Positions 46,955-57,085 are shown, numbered from the stretch's first letter. The stretch: 64,000 nt of DNA from Avena insularis (GCA_023614405.1 CM042685.1:233471661-233535660); one strand, 5' to 3'. The notes: generated by a model from the letters alone, not told the origin. Numbers and translations: made by a program.

Positions 46955-47507
46955 TGACGAGGTTTAATCTCGTCAATGCCCATTGTTATGGACTTGGATT
47001 TTGGAGAAGATGGGGATGCTGGAGATCGCGGAACGGTTAGCAAACAAGCAACACAGGGACACGAGGTTTACCCAGGTTTAGGCCCCCGGAGGGAAAATCC
47101 TACTCCTGCTTGTCTGCTCTTGATTACGGCGGAACCGAAGGTTACAGGGATGCTCAGATGCAATCTGGCGTGGAGATGTGTATGCGGTGGTATGAGGTAC
47201 GGATCTGTAGATCTATTGTGGTCTAGTCTATCGGGGGTAGCATAATCTGTCCTATTCGTTAGACCCTCCTAGCCTTTATATATGGGAAGGCTAGGTCTCG
47301 GGTGCCAATACGATTTGGTTACAAGTTGTATTCAAACTCTAGTCTTGAGCTTTCCTTGTCTTGTGCGCTTGGGAGTCCATGTCCATATGGCTTCGTACCA
47401 GCCGAACCGTCATAGGCGTCCTAGACCCTGACAGGTAGTCGAGTGAGCCTTCCGTCGGCTTGACCAGGTAGGCTAACATCGGGTACCCATAGGGTATAAC
47501 CATGTCA
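46955..47507 (-). repeat. 5' LTR of the 43376-47507 element
   Basis: It is 553 bp, same ends as the partner at 43376-43928, with the primer site immediately to its left (about 46940-46954). Confidence 0.9.
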
Positions 47508-47512
47508 GGTAG

Positions 47513-47772
47513 ATTGTCATTGTATATACTAGAAAAAGAGAAGTCTCACTTTAGTCACCAAAATTGCTAAAGGTACATTATGTGATAACGGGGTTAATGT
47601 CAAATAAGTGACATTAATAATTTGCAAAACATGACCTTATAAATCTGATACAACATATTTAGGACAAGTATGTCCTCCATGAGCAACATTTTCAACAAAA
47701 CGCATATGAGATATGGTTTATGATTAGAAGCAATACAACTAGATTATTTGGACTCTAGTGCAAGTGGGAGAC
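47513..47772 (+). other. 3' end of the gag-only Copia-like interior and polypurine tract
   Basis: It resumes the interior after the nested element and ends GGACTCTAGTGCAAGTGGGAG at about 47750-47770, the usual tract before Angela/BARE LTRs. Confidence 0.7.
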
Positions 47773-49892
47773 CGAAGGAAATGTGCCCTAGAGGCAAATA
47801 ATAAAAAAGTTTATTATACACATTCCATTAGTTCATAATAGTTTATGTCATGCTACAACTATATCAATAAGGAAACATTGATATAGGTGTGATATATAAA
47901 CAAACCTAAGTCTCTAGTAGCCTCTATTCAACTAGTTCATTGGTCAACGAATGGTCAAAGGTTTCCTGACCATGAAGGTTCTTTGGCACCTAATTTACAA
48001 TGGAGCTATTTTATTAGAGAATGAGATAGTGGAAACTGTTTCCCAAATGATTGTTGCAACACGATCATATCACAAAGTTCATAGTTGCAATTGTCAGAAA
48101 CATAGTGACTTGTTCTTCAGAATGTGAGACCATATCAAATCATTGTTTCCCGAGGTTATTTTGATAACATTAAACATCACTCAATAAAATGGTGGTCATA
48201 ACAGTGTTGTTGGGTATCTGGAGGAAACATGTAGAGGAGACTACGTCAAGAGCAGAATTTGTATATTTATGTGATGGAAGATACTCTAGACCCACTCAGA
48301 TAAGTTATATCAAATATGTTGCACAACATGCGATTAAGATCACGGGATATCACTTATCAGTACGAGTTTAAAGTAACATTGTTGGTAACAAGATCGAACT
48401 CAACATGGAGATGTCGATGATCAAATCTCGGATAATGTAAGTATCGCAGAGACAAAAGGAACATAACACATAATGTTTCAGGTTCAAAACAATGGAGAAT
48501 CGTGAGTGCATAGCGGTCATCATGGGCATCCCAGTCCCGCTGATAATCATTGATAGAGATCATGTCTATGACATTTCCGAACCGTTGGGACACACGCTTA
48601 AGGGATTACGACGCTTGAGATCTTCCTGTAAGAGGGAATCCTGAAAGAGATAGGAAGAGAGAGAAAAACTAAAAATATTCTGGGGAGATCCGAAGTGGTT
48701 CGGAGAAAGAAAGAAATAAGGAAAATGACTGAAAGGAGTTTCAGATAAATGGAAATTTGAATATGCATTTATTATATATTAATTATGAATTAATATATTC
48801 TAAATAATATTTAAATTAAGATTTATAAAAGTGAATTTCTTATTAGGCCAAAATCCCGGAGGGATTTTATTAAAAAGAAATTACAACAAAAAGGGAAAAA
48901 AAGGACAACAGAAAAATAGTTTCTGGTGGGCTGGTTTTGAACCAGCCTAGGCGGCTACGCGGGTGGCGTGTACTGGTGCCATTCAGGACAACGCAGTGCT
49001 AAGCATAGCTCAAGCTCAGCTCGTAGGCGGGCCGCAATATCAAGCCGTCCCACTCTAGGGGGGTCACCTCTGTCTCCCGCGCCTGGCCTGGGCTGGGCCG
49101 CCGGGGGGAGCGCACCGGCCCACCCAGGGCCGCTGCCGACGTGGGATATCCGCCGCGCGCAGTGGGTCGCCGGGGGCTACGCTGGCCTACCTCGGGAGCA
49201 CCAGCTGATGCTGCCTCGCTGGGCCTACGGGTGGCGCCCATGCCCACCTGGGTTTGTCCCCTATGCTGAGTTAGGCTGAGTGGTTTCAGCCCGTCCGGCT
49301 GGAATTTTCCTTTTGCTGTTTTTTCTTTATCTTTAGTCCCACATGGGGCACCTAAGAGGGAGGGCACCCCTCTCTTAGCTTATATAAGGAGGTGGCTATG
49401 GGTGGGATTAAACACACAATAATCTGAGATATTTCCTTTGGTTGGAATACTCCCCCTCTCTCTTGTTGCCTCTACTAGTACATGGTCCCAAGTCTGAACT
49501 ATGTATACAAGGCGTTCTCTTCTGTGGCACGCCGTTGCGCTGCTGGGATTCTAGCCAGGAGATCTACTTCCACAATCTTGGCGGGATCCTTGACCGGGAG
49601 TCGTCGTCTTGCACCGTATGCATGTGGTAACTCAGTGGGGCTATTGAAGCTTCCGGACCATCGTGCGAGGACTAGGACAAGGGGTGACTTGCGAGGAGCT
49701 CCGCGATCTTTAGGTCGGACGGGTACGACTACATCATCCACGCTTCAGTATGAGCGTAACTCTCTCTCGGTATTCAAGGGTATGTTACCGCTGTCTCTCT
49801 CCGTTACTGCATTATTAGTAGATAGATCTTGGGATTTCGGGGTTTCTTCCGCTTAGCATAATTTTTTTGATTTTCTACACCGAAGCCCAACA
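47773..49892 (+). repeat. 3' LTR of the gag-only Copia-like element
   Basis: It starts CGAAGGAAATGTGCCCTAGAGG (first TG now CG) and ends ACCGAAGCCCAACA at 49892, 2120 bp. A GC-rich block at 48940-49270 and a TATA box at 49381 match LTR promoter layout. The open frames 48968-49856 lie inside it and are not genes. Confidence 0.7.
49381..49389 (+). promoter_or_regulatory. LTR TATA box
   Basis: TATATAAGG sits in a TCTCTTAGCT-TATATAAGGAGG context downstream of a GC-rich region of the Copia-like LTR. It is the best core-promoter match in that LTR. Confidence 0.5.
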
Positions 49893-49992
49893 TCCAATAC
49901 ATAATTATAGCATGGACAATAAAAATTAATCACGAACAAGAAAATATGAATAATAACAACTTTATAATTGACTATAGGGTATATTTCCAACA
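49893..49992 (-). mobile_element. First 100 bp of an Angela/BARE-like LTR, inverted
   Basis: The reverse complement from 49992 begins TGTTGGAAATATACCCTAT and continues as an Angela-type LTR start for 100 bp. It abuts the end of the plus-strand LTR at 49892. It is a fragment with no partner in the window. Confidence 0.65.
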
Positions 49993-51110
49993 CGACAAGC
50001 TCAAGATGATAAGACCAAAAGTCATCACCGTGCGAGGCAACTTCAAAAAGGCTCACGGGAAAAATCGCCTTGCCGAAGCAGTACTGAACACAGAAGAATA
50101 GAAGCAGATCCAGAAGGACCTTGACCCTTCTAAAATGTCGGCTACCAAGAAGCAAATTACCAAACCGGCTGCCGCCTTCAAGGCGGTTGAGGAAACCAAG
50201 AAGGCAGAACTTGTTGAAGACAATGCCTCCAAGTTGGTCACTATTGATACGTCAATGAATCCTAAATAAAAAAGTGTGTTTGTCGAGATCCTCTTTGGGA
50301 ACAAGAATATCTTGCATGGCAGCCTTCTAACATGCCTGAAGTCCCCTAAGGAACTCTCCAAGCACTCACTCAATGTCTACAAAGATGCAAAACCTGTCGA
50401 TCAAAGTCTGCGACACTTCGACGACAAAACGAGCCGACTAATAGGAAAAGAGATAGCCAGGCTCCTATATGCCAGCTTCATTAAGGAAGTCATTAATACC
50501 ACTTGAGTGGCAAACCCTATAGCTGTACCCAAGAAAAATACTAAAGAGCTACATAGTTCGCCTCGTCTCGCATTGACCAAGTCATTGATGTATCTCGGAT
50601 TATAATTTTTGTGTTTCTTAGATGCATACTCAGATTACCACCAAATTTAGATCTAGGGTTCGTATCATCTCAAGACCACATTCATCACGCATCATGACAC
50701 ACACGACTACGTCACGCATGCCTTTTGGTCTTAAAATACAGGTACCACCTGTTTGCGCATGATGCATCGCTTCCTTCACGACCAAAAGTCGTATCACATC
50801 GCATCATTGAAACCTGAAGAAAATCAAGCCAAACCTCGACTCACCAAGGCCGCTTTCCTAAGGGACATCTAGAGGCTTACAAGTTTCATTGCAGCTGTTA
50901 GCCGGTTCGTCAGCCTCCTTAAAGAGAAGGCCATACCACTCTACAAGGTGCCAAAGAAGTTGGATTATTTTGTCTCATAGAAGAGGCACATGCTGCCTTG
51001 CAAGAATTGAAGCTGCACAAATCCTGGCAGCTCCACCGGTAAGGAAACTTTGCTGCTCTACATGTCAGCAACTAAGAGAGTTGTCAATATTTTCATCACG
51101 ATGGAAAGGA
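49993..51110 (+). pseudogene. Decayed Gypsy reverse-transcriptase fragment
   Basis: Short frames on the plus strand read SLNVYKDAKPVDQSLRHF, IGKEIARLLYASFIKEVI and VANPIAVPKKN. A remnant of the SDYHQI motif lies near 50630, with YVTHAF near 50715. These correspond in order to the start of a Ty3/Gypsy RT, including the substrate loop of conserved PK and YHQI motifs. Stops interrupt it every 30-80 codons and the YxDD box is not preserved. It is an old fragment; family not determined. Confidence 0.6.
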
Positions 51111-51878
51111 AGGTAAGTGTTTTCTTATTATAATTTTTATTTATTATTTTAAAACTTTAGGAGTTTATTGATTTTGTGATTATTTTGGTAAATAATTATA
51201 TAATGGTATATATTTTGCATTCTTCTTTTATAGATATTTTTCTATTTTTTTCAAAAAAAATATTTTTCTACATTTCTCTTGCAACAATATTTTCCAGTAA
51301 CCTTTGTGTTCACATGGATGTTACATGTAAGAAACCAACGCCACGTTATCAGAAGCCAACTTATTTGATTTGGTTATATAGGACCAAATCGCTAGGTTCA
51401 AAGGTAAGAGTGAGTTTGTCCGGTTTTATTATTTAACTCGATTTTGTAATTGAGCTTATTTGTTCAAGATAAATATTTATTTTAATCCTTTTCTCAAAGA
51501 TGAATTTACCAAAACCTTATTTACACAAGAAATATATTAAGTTTTTTTTATAACTACCTAGACTTTTTTTGCGGGTAATAACTACCTAGACTTAGGTACA
51601 TGGAGCCGTTATAATCAAGTTTTAGCTCTAGACTAGAGATGCCCACGTTGACCATTGAAAAAATGATTAGATTTGGTTAAAAAGAGGTGATATTTTTTCA
51701 AACTTTTCTAAAAGCTGCCAATTTTGTCGAAAATCACGAGTTCAATTGTGCCTCATTTTATAATTTAAGTTAGCCAAAGATATGAAACACTAATAAAAAT
51801 CTGATGGAAAAAACATGATCATTATAAGTTTCACTATTAGTATCACCTACGCAACTTTTTTTTTTCTTCTGACAGCTT
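51111..51878. other. AT-rich intergenic DNA upstream of the TOC gene
   Basis: No gene or transposon end is recognised. A 14-bp word AACTACCTAGACTT occurs twice near 51552 and 51585. This stretch presumably contains the promoter of the gene at 52256; no clear TATA box was seen. Confidence 0.5.
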
Positions 51879-51879
51879 T

Positions 51880-52255
51880 GAAGTGTGTAACTTATGGGGG
51901 CATAGCCGTATACATCTTTTCTTCAGGCGTTCAGGGTTCCCCCAAAACGGCGCAAGGCTGAAGAGACCTGGGCGGTGGCCACCTTCCTCTTCTCCTCCGC
52001 GCCGCGCGGGGCAACACCATACCATCAAGAATTCCGATCTCCTACGCCGCCGCCGACGAAGTTGGTGGGCTGGACGCCATCCGCGGACGCGACCGAGCTG
52101 CCTAACCCCAATCACAAAGGTTCCGCTTTTACAAGTTTTCTCCCTTCTATTTTCGTTCGTACGTTATTTTCCTTCGCCTGTCGCTGTTGTTTGATCCGTC
52201 CCGTCTCTGTTGGTGCCAGACTAGGGTTGCGCTCCGCGCGCCATCGGGGCTCGCG
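51880..52255 (+). other. Probable 5' UTR of the TOC gene with a 100-bp intron
   Basis: The region becomes GC-rich at about 51940. A plausible intron runs from GT at 52120 (CACAAAG|GTTCCG) to AG at 52219 (GGTGCCAG|ACTAGG), T-rich inside. It would remove the upstream open segment and leave the ATG at 52256 as first start. The exact transcription start cannot be read from sequence. Confidence 0.45.
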
Positions 52256-55200
52256 ATGGACAACGGTGCCGTGGGCGAGAAGGGCCTGTCGGAGGCGGAG
52301 GATCGGGGAAGCCAGGGCGGAGTCGCCGAGGAGGAAGTGGGGGCCGCGCAAGTCGGCGCGGACCCGGCGCCCGATGCGGCCGCCGCGAAGGTGGGTGGTA
52401 GTAGCGAGATCTTGGATGCCAAAGAAGGGGACGGGGCCGAGGGCGCTGTGCAGGCTCAGGAGGGCGGCGGCGGCGAGGTTGTGGATGCAGACGTGGTGGT
52501 GTCTGATGTGGATTGGAATGAGGCGAACATGGCCCCATCGGTGGACTCTGATCACCAGGCCGGGCAGAAGGGACCATCTACGGCCGTCGAGTCTGATGAG
52601 GATGCCGATCTGTTTGTGGAGGTAGAGCAGCACGAGCCGGCTGGTTCTGATCACAGCGAGGAGTTTTTTGACAACACAGAGGTTTCGGTGTCTGGAGAAC
52701 CTGTCGCCCTTGAGGGTGAGGTAATTGAGGATGGTATGCCAGCCGAGATTGCTATCGAGGACGACGATGTGCATGATGAGCATCGGGAGCGCTTAGAGGA
52801 GGAAGCCATGTTGGAAGCAATCAGGCAGTGTGTGACAGATGCTGTTTTGGCTGAGCATTTCGAGGAGCAACCTGACAGGGGCAGTGCAGATGTTCCTGCC
52901 TGTGATAGCAATCCTGAGCTCCCCATGAATTCTAGTCAGCCTGAACATGTTAATGAAGCTATTTTGGATGATCAGAGCAGAGAACAGCCAGAATATAGCA
53001 AGGGAGATACTGCCACCCGTGATAGCAAGCTTGAGGTGCCTACACATGCTGGATGTGAACCTGATGTGGTGGTCGAGGAATTGGATGACTCAAACTCCTC
53101 TGATGATGAGACTAAAGCTAGCTCTGCTCCTACACGATCCTCTAGTGCAGCAGCTGGCCCCCCTTTGCTGGCTCGTCCTGCTGGTCTTGGATCGTCGACT
53201 AACTTGTTGCAACCTCCCGCCCGTCCTGTTCAGCAGATCCGTGCTAATGGTCCAGTCACTGTGGACAGGGATGCTCGGCAGGATACTGAATCTTCTGGGG
53301 ATGATGGAGACGAGAATGACGATATCCGTGAGAAGCTCCAGACTATCCGGGTTAAGTTTTTGCGTCTTGCTAACAGGTTTGGGCAAACATCTCACAATAT
53401 GGTGGTCTCACAAGTTCTTTACCGGCTCGGGCTGGCAGAACAGATTCGTAGAAATGGTCGTGGTGTTTTTAGCTATGACCGAGCACAAGATATGGCAGAA
53501 CGTCTTGAAGCTGCTGGAGAGCCCCTTGATTTGTCTTGCACTATCTTGGTTCTTGGTAAAACTGGGGTTGGTAAGAGTGCTACTATCAATTCGCTTTTTG
53601 ATGATGTCAATCTAGAGACTGATGCTTTTGAATCGAGCACTAGAAAAGTTCAGGAAGTAGTTGGTATGGTTGAGGGAATCAAAGTAAAAGTGATCGATAC
53701 ACCTGGCCTTTCAAGCTCATCTTCAGACCAGCACTACAACCAGAAGGTTCTCAATTCCGTGAAGAAACTTGTCAGCAAAAGCCCTCCTGATATTGTTCTT
53801 TATTTTGACCGATTGGATATGCAGAGCAGGGACTATGGTGATGTCCCTCTGCTGCAGACCATCAGCAAAATTTTTGGAGCCTCAGTCTGGTTCAATGCCA
53901 TTGTCGTGTTAACTCATGCTGCATCTGCACCGCCAGACGGGCCAAATGGAATTCCTCTTAGCTATGAGATGTTTGTCACCCAGAGGTCCCATGTAGTCCA
54001 GCAAGCTATAAGACAAGCAGCTAGTGACGTTCGTCTCATGAATCCTGTCGCCCTGGTGGAAAACCACTCGGCTTGCAGGACAAATAGGGCAGGCCAGAGA
54101 GTGTTGCCAAATGGACAAGTCTGGAAGCCACAACTGCTATTGCTCTGCTTTGCGTCAAAGGTTTTAGCAGAGGCCAATTCATTTCTCAAGTTGCAGGATA
54201 GTCCTGCTGGTAAACCTTCTAGTACGAGGATTCCTCCACTTCCTTTCCTCCTGTCTTCACTTCTTCAGTCCCGAGCTCCGCCTAAGTTGCCAGAAGAGCA
54301 GTTCGGTGACGATGACGATATTGAAGATGATTTGGTAGATGGTTATGGTTCGGATGATGGTTCAGACTACGATGACTTGCCTCCCTTTAAGCGCCTCACG
54401 AAGGCTCAACTTTCAAAGCTCAACCATGCGCAGAGGAGGGCATATCTTGAGGAGCTAGACTATAGAGAAAAGCTATTCTACAAAAAACAGCTGAAAGAGG
54501 AATGGATGCGTGGTAGAATAATGAAGAAGATGGCAGCAGAGGCCAGGGATCGAGCAGATGATTTCAGTAGCAGCAATGTTGATGATGATACTCCGACCAA
54601 TGTTGCTGTGCCTATGCCTGACATGGTATTGCCCTCAACTTTTGATTCTGACTATCCTAGCCATCGCTATCGTTTTCTGGATATGCCAAGTGAATGGCTT
54701 GTCAGGCCGGTGTTGGAGACCCAGGGCTGGGATCATGATGTTGGTTATGAAGGTCTGCATGTTGAAAGATTGTTCGCTGTCAAAGGTAAAGTCCCTTTAT
54801 CTGTGTCTGGCCAGCTTACCAAAGACAAGAAGGATAGCTCCCTCCAAATGGAGGTTGCAAGTTCTCTTAAGCATGGTGAGGGTAAATCTACTTCAGTCGG
54901 ACTTGATATGCAGTCTGTTGGTAAGGACATGGCGTACACTGTCCGTGGCGAGTCGAGATTTAAGAACTTCAGGCGCAATAACACAGCTGCTGGGATATCT
55001 GCTACGCTCCTTGGAGATTCTGTGTCAGCTGGCGTGAAGATTGAAGACAAGCTGATAGTGAACAAGCAGCTGAGGCTTCTAGTAAGCGGTGGTGCTATGA
55101 GCGGGAGAGGTGATGCAGCCTACGGTGGCCGTCTCGAAGCAACACTGAGAGACAAAGATTACCCCATAGGGCGCATGCTCTCTACTCTCGCGATCTCTGT

Positions 55201-55426
55201 TGTGGACTGGCATGGAGACCTGGCAGTCGGGTACAATGTCCAGTCCCAGATTCCTGCTGGAAGGTCTAGCAACTTGATTGCCAGTGCGAACCTGAGCAAT
55301 AAGGGGACGGGGCAAGTCAGTATCCGCCTGAACAGCTCCGAACATCTACAGATCGCGCTTCTCGCCCTCGTGCCTATATGCAAGAACGTGAGGAGGTTAT
55401 TGGACAGCTACTACGAATCTGCCTAG
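52256..55426 (+). CDS. TOC120: Chloroplast import receptor GTPase, TOC159 family (TOC120/TOC132-like)
   Basis: It encodes an outer-envelope receptor of the TOC complex, which recognises preprotein transit peptides and uses GTP during import into chloroplasts. The frame of 1056 codons is open and intron-free. The ATG at 52256 (MDNGAVGEKG) is chosen because upstream in-frame codons fall in probable UTR or intron. Residues 1 to about 420 form a Glu/Asp-rich A domain. The G domain has P-loop GKTGVGKS at 434-441, DTPG at 481-484, and the family signatures DRLDMQSRD and ENHSACRTNRAGQRVLPNG. An acidic linker lies at about 685-709, then a membrane-anchor M domain to 1056. The C-terminal QSQ(I/V)P-GRSSNLIA and SSE-LQ(I/L)A features fit TOC120/TOC132 rather than TOC159, and the length is near the remembered Arabidopsis Toc120 (about 1090). 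The gene symbol is a family assignment; TOC132 is equally possible. Confidence 0.93.
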   Translation: MDNGAVGEKGLSEAEDRGSQGGVAEEEVGAAQVGADPAPDAAAAKVGGSSEILDAKEGDGAEGAVQAQEGGGGEVVDADVVVSDVDWNEANMAPSVDSDHQAGQKGPSTAVESDEDADLFVEVEQHEPAGSDHSEEFFDNTEVSVSGEPVALEGEVIEDGMPAEIAIEDDDVHDEHRERLEEEAMLEAIRQCVTDAVLAEHFEEQPDRGSADVPACDSNPELPMNSSQPEHVNEAILDDQSREQPEYSKGDTATRDSKLEVPTHAGCEPDVVVEELDDSNSSDDETKASSAPTRSSSAAAGPPLLARPAGLGSSTNLLQPPARPVQQIRANGPVTVDRDARQDTESSGDDGDENDDIREKLQTIRVKFLRLANRFGQTSHNMVVSQVLYRLGLAEQIRRNGRGVFSYDRAQDMAERLEAAGEPLDLSCTILVLGKTGVGKSATINSLFDDVNLETDAFESSTRKVQEVVGMVEGIKVKVIDTPGLSSSSSDQHYNQKVLNSVKKLVSKSPPDIVLYFDRLDMQSRDYGDVPLLQTISKIFGASVWFNAIVVLTHAASAPPDGPNGIPLSYEMFVTQRSHVVQQAIRQAASDVRLMNPVALVENHSACRTNRAGQRVLPNGQVWKPQLLLLCFASKVLAEANSFLKLQDSPAGKPSSTRIPPLPFLLSSLLQSRAPPKLPEEQFGDDDDIEDDLVDGYGSDDGSDYDDLPPFKRLTKAQLSKLNHAQRRAYLEELDYREKLFYKKQLKEEWMRGRIMKKMAAEARDRADDFSSSNVDDDTPTNVAVPMPDMVLPSTFDSDYPSHRYRFLDMPSEWLVRPVLETQGWDHDVGYEGLHVERLFAVKGKVPLSVSGQLTKDKKDSSLQMEVASSLKHGEGKSTSVGLDMQSVGKDMAYTVRGESRFKNFRRNNTAAGISATLLGDSVSAGVKIEDKLIVNKQLRLLVSGGAMSGRGDAAYGGRLEATLRDKDYPIGRMLSTLAISVVDWHGDLAVGYNVQSQIPAGRSSNLIASANLSNKGTGQVSIRLNSSEHLQIALLALVPICKNVRRLLDSYYESA

Positions 55427-55536
55427 TTTCTTCTACTATATAGGCCTGAAGAGGCCTATATGCAAGAACGTGAGGAGGTTATTGGACAGCTACTACGAAT
55501 CTGCCTAGTTTCTTCTACTATATAGGCCTGAAGAGA
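55373..55536 (+). repeat. 82-bp tandem duplication across the TOC stop codon
   Basis: The segment CCTATATGCAAGAACG...GGCCTGAAGAG at 55373-55454 is repeated at 55455-55536. The first copy holds the last 18 codons and stop; the second lies in the 3' UTR. The protein is unaffected because the first stop is kept. Confidence 0.95.
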
Positions 55537-55771
55537 CGGCGGAAGATCCTTAGGGTTAATGAAATCATAAATTGGAACTCTGTTCCATATGTTTATTTAT
55601 TTTTTCAATCTTTGGCAACTTTTGTAACAAAGAATGTTATTTTCCTGAGCTCTCTTCGGTGAAGCTGAATCTTGGGATGCATCCATGTCGTATGTTTAAA
55701 TGGCATTAAGCTGGCAACCTCTTGCTTTTGTAGTTTCTGATATACAAATGTGCCACCGCTGCATACCTCTG

Positions 55772-55930
55772 CTTCTTCCTGATTACTACTGCACTCCATA
55801 AGTTTGAGTGAGTTTGCACGGTACTCTCTCTTTCTAGAAATGTAAGACGTCTTCTTCCTGATTACTACTGCACTCCATAAGTTTGACTGAGTTTGCACAG
55901 TACTCTCTCTCTTTCTAGAAATATAAGACG
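55772..55930 (+). repeat. 79-bp tandem duplication in the TOC 3' region
   Basis: CTTCTTCCTGATTACTACTG begins at 55772 and 55851. Each unit ends in a TACTCTCTCT..TTCTAGAAAT(A/G)TAAGACG word that also forms the adjacent MITE end. Further partial copies of that word occur at about 55933 and 55964. Confidence 0.9.
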
Positions 55931-56118
55931 CTTACTCTCTCTCTTTCTAGAAATATAAGACGCTTTCTAGAAATATAAGACGTTTTAGCTTTGTGAAACG
56001 AATATATCTAGACGATTTTTGTGTATAGATTCGGAGTAAACTTATACACTAAAAGATATTTAGATACACTTGTTTTACAAAGCTAAAATGTCTTATATTT
56101 CTAAACGGAGGGTGTACT
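55931..56118. mobile_element. Stowaway-like MITE
   Basis: The left end TTCTAGAAATATAAGACGTTTTAGCTTTGT pairs, as inverted repeat, with the right end ACAAAGCTAAAATGTCTTATATTTCTAAACGGAGGG. The right terminus CTCCCTCCGTTTAGAAATATAAG (reverse) is the form common in Triticeae Stowaway/Mariner MITEs, flanked by TA. It has no coding capacity. The left terminus is blurred by repeated end sequences. Confidence 0.75.
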
Positions 56119-56158
56119 ATTGAGTGTTGAGAGTTTGTATATCTGACGGTAGAATCTG

Positions 56159-56226
56159 GATAAGATAAAACAACTTGTTATGAGTATCACATGATAAGAT
56201 AAAACAACTTGTTATGAGTATCAGAC
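56159..56226. repeat. 34-bp tandem duplication
   Basis: GATAAGATAAAACAACTTG begins at 56159 and 56193; the units are identical up to TATCA. Not related to the MITE. Confidence 0.9.
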
Positions 56227-56598
56227 TGTTTATCTGAAGCATCTGAACTTAAATAAGATTATGAGGAGCTTTAAGGCACACTGAGCCCGCTTTCCCTATG
56301 GCAGTGTGTCCAACTCTGGACCCGGGTGCACGAGACATCCTCCTTTGAAGGTGGACGATTGACGCAATACTCCATCAAGTCTTTGCTACGAGTTTCTCTT
56401 CCAGGGCTTGATTACTTGGAAGCTGCACTAGCAGGTTTAGGCGCCCCTTGGGTTAAGTTCTTTTTATATGGTTGGCCTGACGGCTAAACGGCTTGCCAGA
56501 AGGGGACTAGGCATCCTTCGCGCTACCCTCTCTACGATCAAAAGGCAAAGACCATGACTCATGGGCTTCTCGTTCTCATAGCTATTTGGCACGAGGTG
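56227..56598. other. Unassigned spacer before the third family member
   Basis: About 370 bp without recognised genes or element ends. AGGTG at 56594-56598 is the left half of a potential target duplication. Confidence 0.4.
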
Positions 56599-57085
56599 TG
56601 ACGAGGTTCGATCTCGTCAATGTCCATTGTTATGGACTTGGGTTTTAGAAAAGATAGGGATGCTGGAGATCGCAGAATGGTTAACAGACAAGCAACACGG
56701 GGACACGAGGTTTACCTAGGTTCAGGCCCCCGAAGGAAAAACCCTACTCCTGCTTGTCTGCTCTTGATTACGGCGGAACTGAAGGTTACAGGGGTGCGCA
56801 GATGCGATCTGGCGTGAGGTGCGTATGAGGTGAGTATTGTCCTCCTCGTTGTGCCATCCTAGCCTTTATATAGATAGACAGGTCCCGGGCGCAGGTCGAG
56901 TCGGTTACAGATTATGGTTTGTCCCCTTTGAAATTCTATCTACTCTAGTCTTGTTCTCCAAGGATCCGAAGACATCATGGGCTTGGGCCACCCGAAATCT
57001 CCACAGGCCGCGTATCTTGTCGTGGGCCTTCCTTAGGCTGGACTAGGTATGTCAATGTTGTGTACCCGTAGGGTATAACCATGTC
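56599..57085 (-). repeat. 3' LTR of the third family member
   Basis: It runs TGACGAGGTTCGATCTCG to GGTATAACCATGTCA, shorter than the 553-bp relatives. Reverse TATA box near 56866-56876 (CCTTTATATAG). Confidence 0.8.

Larger units (their letters stand above)
43376..47507 (-). mobile_element. Non-autonomous LTR retrotransposon, reverse orientation
   Basis: Two 553-bp LTRs (43376-43928 and 46955-47507) enclose a 3.0-kb interior, and the target duplication GGTAG sits at 43371-43375 and 47508-47512. On the minus strand the primer-binding site TTGGCGTCATCCG is next to the right-hand LTR, and the purine tract complement GTAGCCCCTGAGTG is next to the left-hand LTR. No gag or pol is recognisable. The two LTRs differ at about 30 of 553 positions by eye, mostly transitions. 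Same family as 21149-32547 and 56599-64000. Confidence 0.9.
39598..49892 (+). mobile_element. Gag-only Copia-like element, 5' LTR missing
   Basis: It reads leader, decayed Copia gag (40631-41271), long non-coding DNA, then purine tract GTGCAAGTGGGAG and a 3' LTR at 47773-49892. The tract and LTR start resemble Angela/BARE 3' ends (CTCTAGTGCAAGTGGGAGAC then GGAAATGTGCCCTAGAGGC). The interior is split by the 43376-47507 element. The join of 39598 to the preceding LTR shows no primer site, so the left end is inferred. Confidence 0.6.

Noticed and set aside
48968..49856. Several GC-rich open frames on both strands
   Set aside because: They sit in the GC-rich promoter part of a Copia LTR and show no protein similarity I recognise.
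52112..52783. Long Arg/Pro-rich open frames on the minus strand (also 52221-52577 and 52651-52926)
   Set aside because: They overlap the TOC acidic domain coding strand. Their composition is the complement of GC-rich Glu/Asp codons, and they have no recognisable domain.
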